This document shows positions 63,244-64,000 of a stretch of DNA of 64,000 nt, piece by piece (position 1 is the stretch's first letter; each line of letters opens with the position of its first letter). The translations under genes were made by a program, and so were the position numbers. The notes below the pieces were generated by a model. That model worked only from the letters and a program-made list of their open reading frames with translations, was not told the origin of the DNA and did no database searches. The stretch is from Candidatus Avimonas narfae (lineage in GTDB: Bacteria > Bacillota > Clostridia > Oscillospirales > Acutalibacteraceae): NCBI GenBank assembly GCA_904395335.1, contig CAJFNR010000004.1, positions 1 to 64,000 on the forward strand, read 5' to 3'.

Positions 63244-64000
63244 CTATTTCAGCTGCAGGGACAGGGTATATTCCGTGGGAGTCATCCCGGTGGCTTGTTT
63301 GAAGTACCGGGAAAAGTAGTGAACCGAAGCATAGCCCAGACGGTCCGCCACCTGGGTGATGTTTCCCTCTCCCTCCCGCAGCATACGCTTGGCCCGCTCG
63401 ATTTTTAGCAGACGATAGTATTCCATGACCCCCAAACCCGTCACCGATTTGAACAGGGTTTTCAGGTTGGTGGCGCTTTGCGCTGAATAGCGGCAGATAT
63501 CCGCAAAGGTTAGGCTACCGCATACGTTATCCTCCATATAGGACACCACGCGGTTGACCACCTCATTGCTTGACCGCCGCTTGACCGGGGATGTCAGGCG
63601 GGCGGGGCGTCCTCCGCTGCGTTCCCGCCGGATCAGGCCGATGAGCAGTTCCTCCAGCAGCAGTCCGATCATCTGCTCACCGCCAAAAGGCGCCGTTTCC
63701 GAACGGGTGAGGCAAGCGGTGCGGGGATCGTCCAGCGGAGTGGAAAAAGCGCCCCGCGCCTCCCTCAGAATGCGGGACAGCAACTCCCGCTCCACTTCGC
63801 CGACGCGCAGCACCTTGTTTTCAAAAAAGGACATGGAAGGGGAGGCACAGACAAAGGATATCACCGCCAGATTGGGGGCGCAGACGCCGTCCGCTGCCAC
63901 CGTATGGAATTCATCCGGCTGATGAAAAATCAGATCTCCCCGGCGCAAACGGCGGGTTTCCTTTCCTGCCGTGACCAGAACCTCTCCCTTGTCCACATAA
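63244..64000 (-). CDS. AraC-family regulator, 5' end beyond the window
   Basis: The visible 252 codons, open to the window edge, give a cupin half (TRRLRRGDLIFHQPDEFHTVA) and a double helix-turn-helix (LTFADICRYSAQSATNLKTLFKSVTGLGVMEYY and NITQVADRLGYASVHYFSRYFKQATGMTPTEY). It is truncated by the edge: the frame continues past 64000 (Tyr-Val-Asp-Lys-Gly), so the GTG at 63996 is not the true start. The whole protein would be about 280-300 residues. It may control the 62011 gene, which lies downstream on the same strand. Confidence 0.85.
   Translation of the reverse strand, partial: YVDKGEVLVTAGKETRRLRRGDLIFHQPDEFHTVAADGVCAPNLAVISFVCASPSMSFFENKVLRVGEVERELLSRILREARGAFSTPLDDPRTACLTRSETAPFGGEQMIGLLLEELLIGLIRRERSGGRPARLTSPVKRRSSNEVVNRVVSYMEDNVCGSLTFADICRYSAQSATNLKTLFKSVTGLGVMEYYRLLKIERAKRMLREGEGNITQVADRLGYASVHYFSRYFKQATGMTPTEYTLSLQLK

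Overview
The window looks like a chromosome segment of a spore-lineage, anaerobic Clostridia, most like gut Oscillospirales/Ruminococcaceae. The evidence is a SigH-type sporulation sigma factor, an electron-bifurcating NfnAB pair, RqcH, TrmK and Nif3 of Firmicutes type, AGGAGG ribosome sites with frequent TTG/GTG starts, Gram-positive secreted proteins with C-terminal sorting tails, and large lipoprotein-dependent sugar importers. It is moderately GC-rich by eye. I see no mobile element, CRISPR array, rRNA or intact tRNA.

Layout. 1-583 has no gene but ends in a promoter. 584-2860 is nfnA-nfnB. 3011-7209 is housekeeping: sigH, a two-zinc-ribbon protein, a small redox-disulfide (DUF1858) protein, trmK and rqcH. 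7354-9491 holds two small unknown genes and a CE2-like SGNH esterase lipoprotein. 10010-14834 (minus strand) holds a GT4 glycosyltransferase with a YbhN-type membrane protein, and a P-type ATPase homologue whose catalytic motifs are nearly all altered. 15252-19911 is a run of a small membrane exporter, two flavoproteins and a patatin phospholipase; it is preceded by a strong promoter and a long structured leader.

From 20138 to 61233 the window is mostly a surface-glycan utilisation region. It starts with a secreted glycerophosphodiesterase and two paralogous phosphodiester glycosidases (NAGPA family), all with SPxTG-type wall-sorting tails. An AraC regulator and a membrane-anchored protein sharing a domain with the phosphodiesterase follow. 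Then comes a large ABC-importer block: three paralogous solute-binding lipoproteins, a carbohydrate-binding/solute-binding fusion, two permease pairs, an NHL/Yip1 membrane protein and a DUF5696 protein, with no ATPase gene. After an FAD oxidoreductase and nif3 come three paralogous GH26-like enzymes (two lipoproteins, one apparently cytosolic), an unknown lipoprotein and a GH20-like hexosaminidase.

My inference is that secreted enzymes act on a phosphodiester-bearing glycan, possibly mannose/GlcNAc-containing. The lipoproteins and permeases would import fragments, and the leaderless GH26-like and GH20-like enzymes would finish them in the cytosol. The window closes with a YqxD-family protein, a SprT/YgjP-like metalloprotease, an unknown minus-strand gene and an AraC regulator cut by the right edge.
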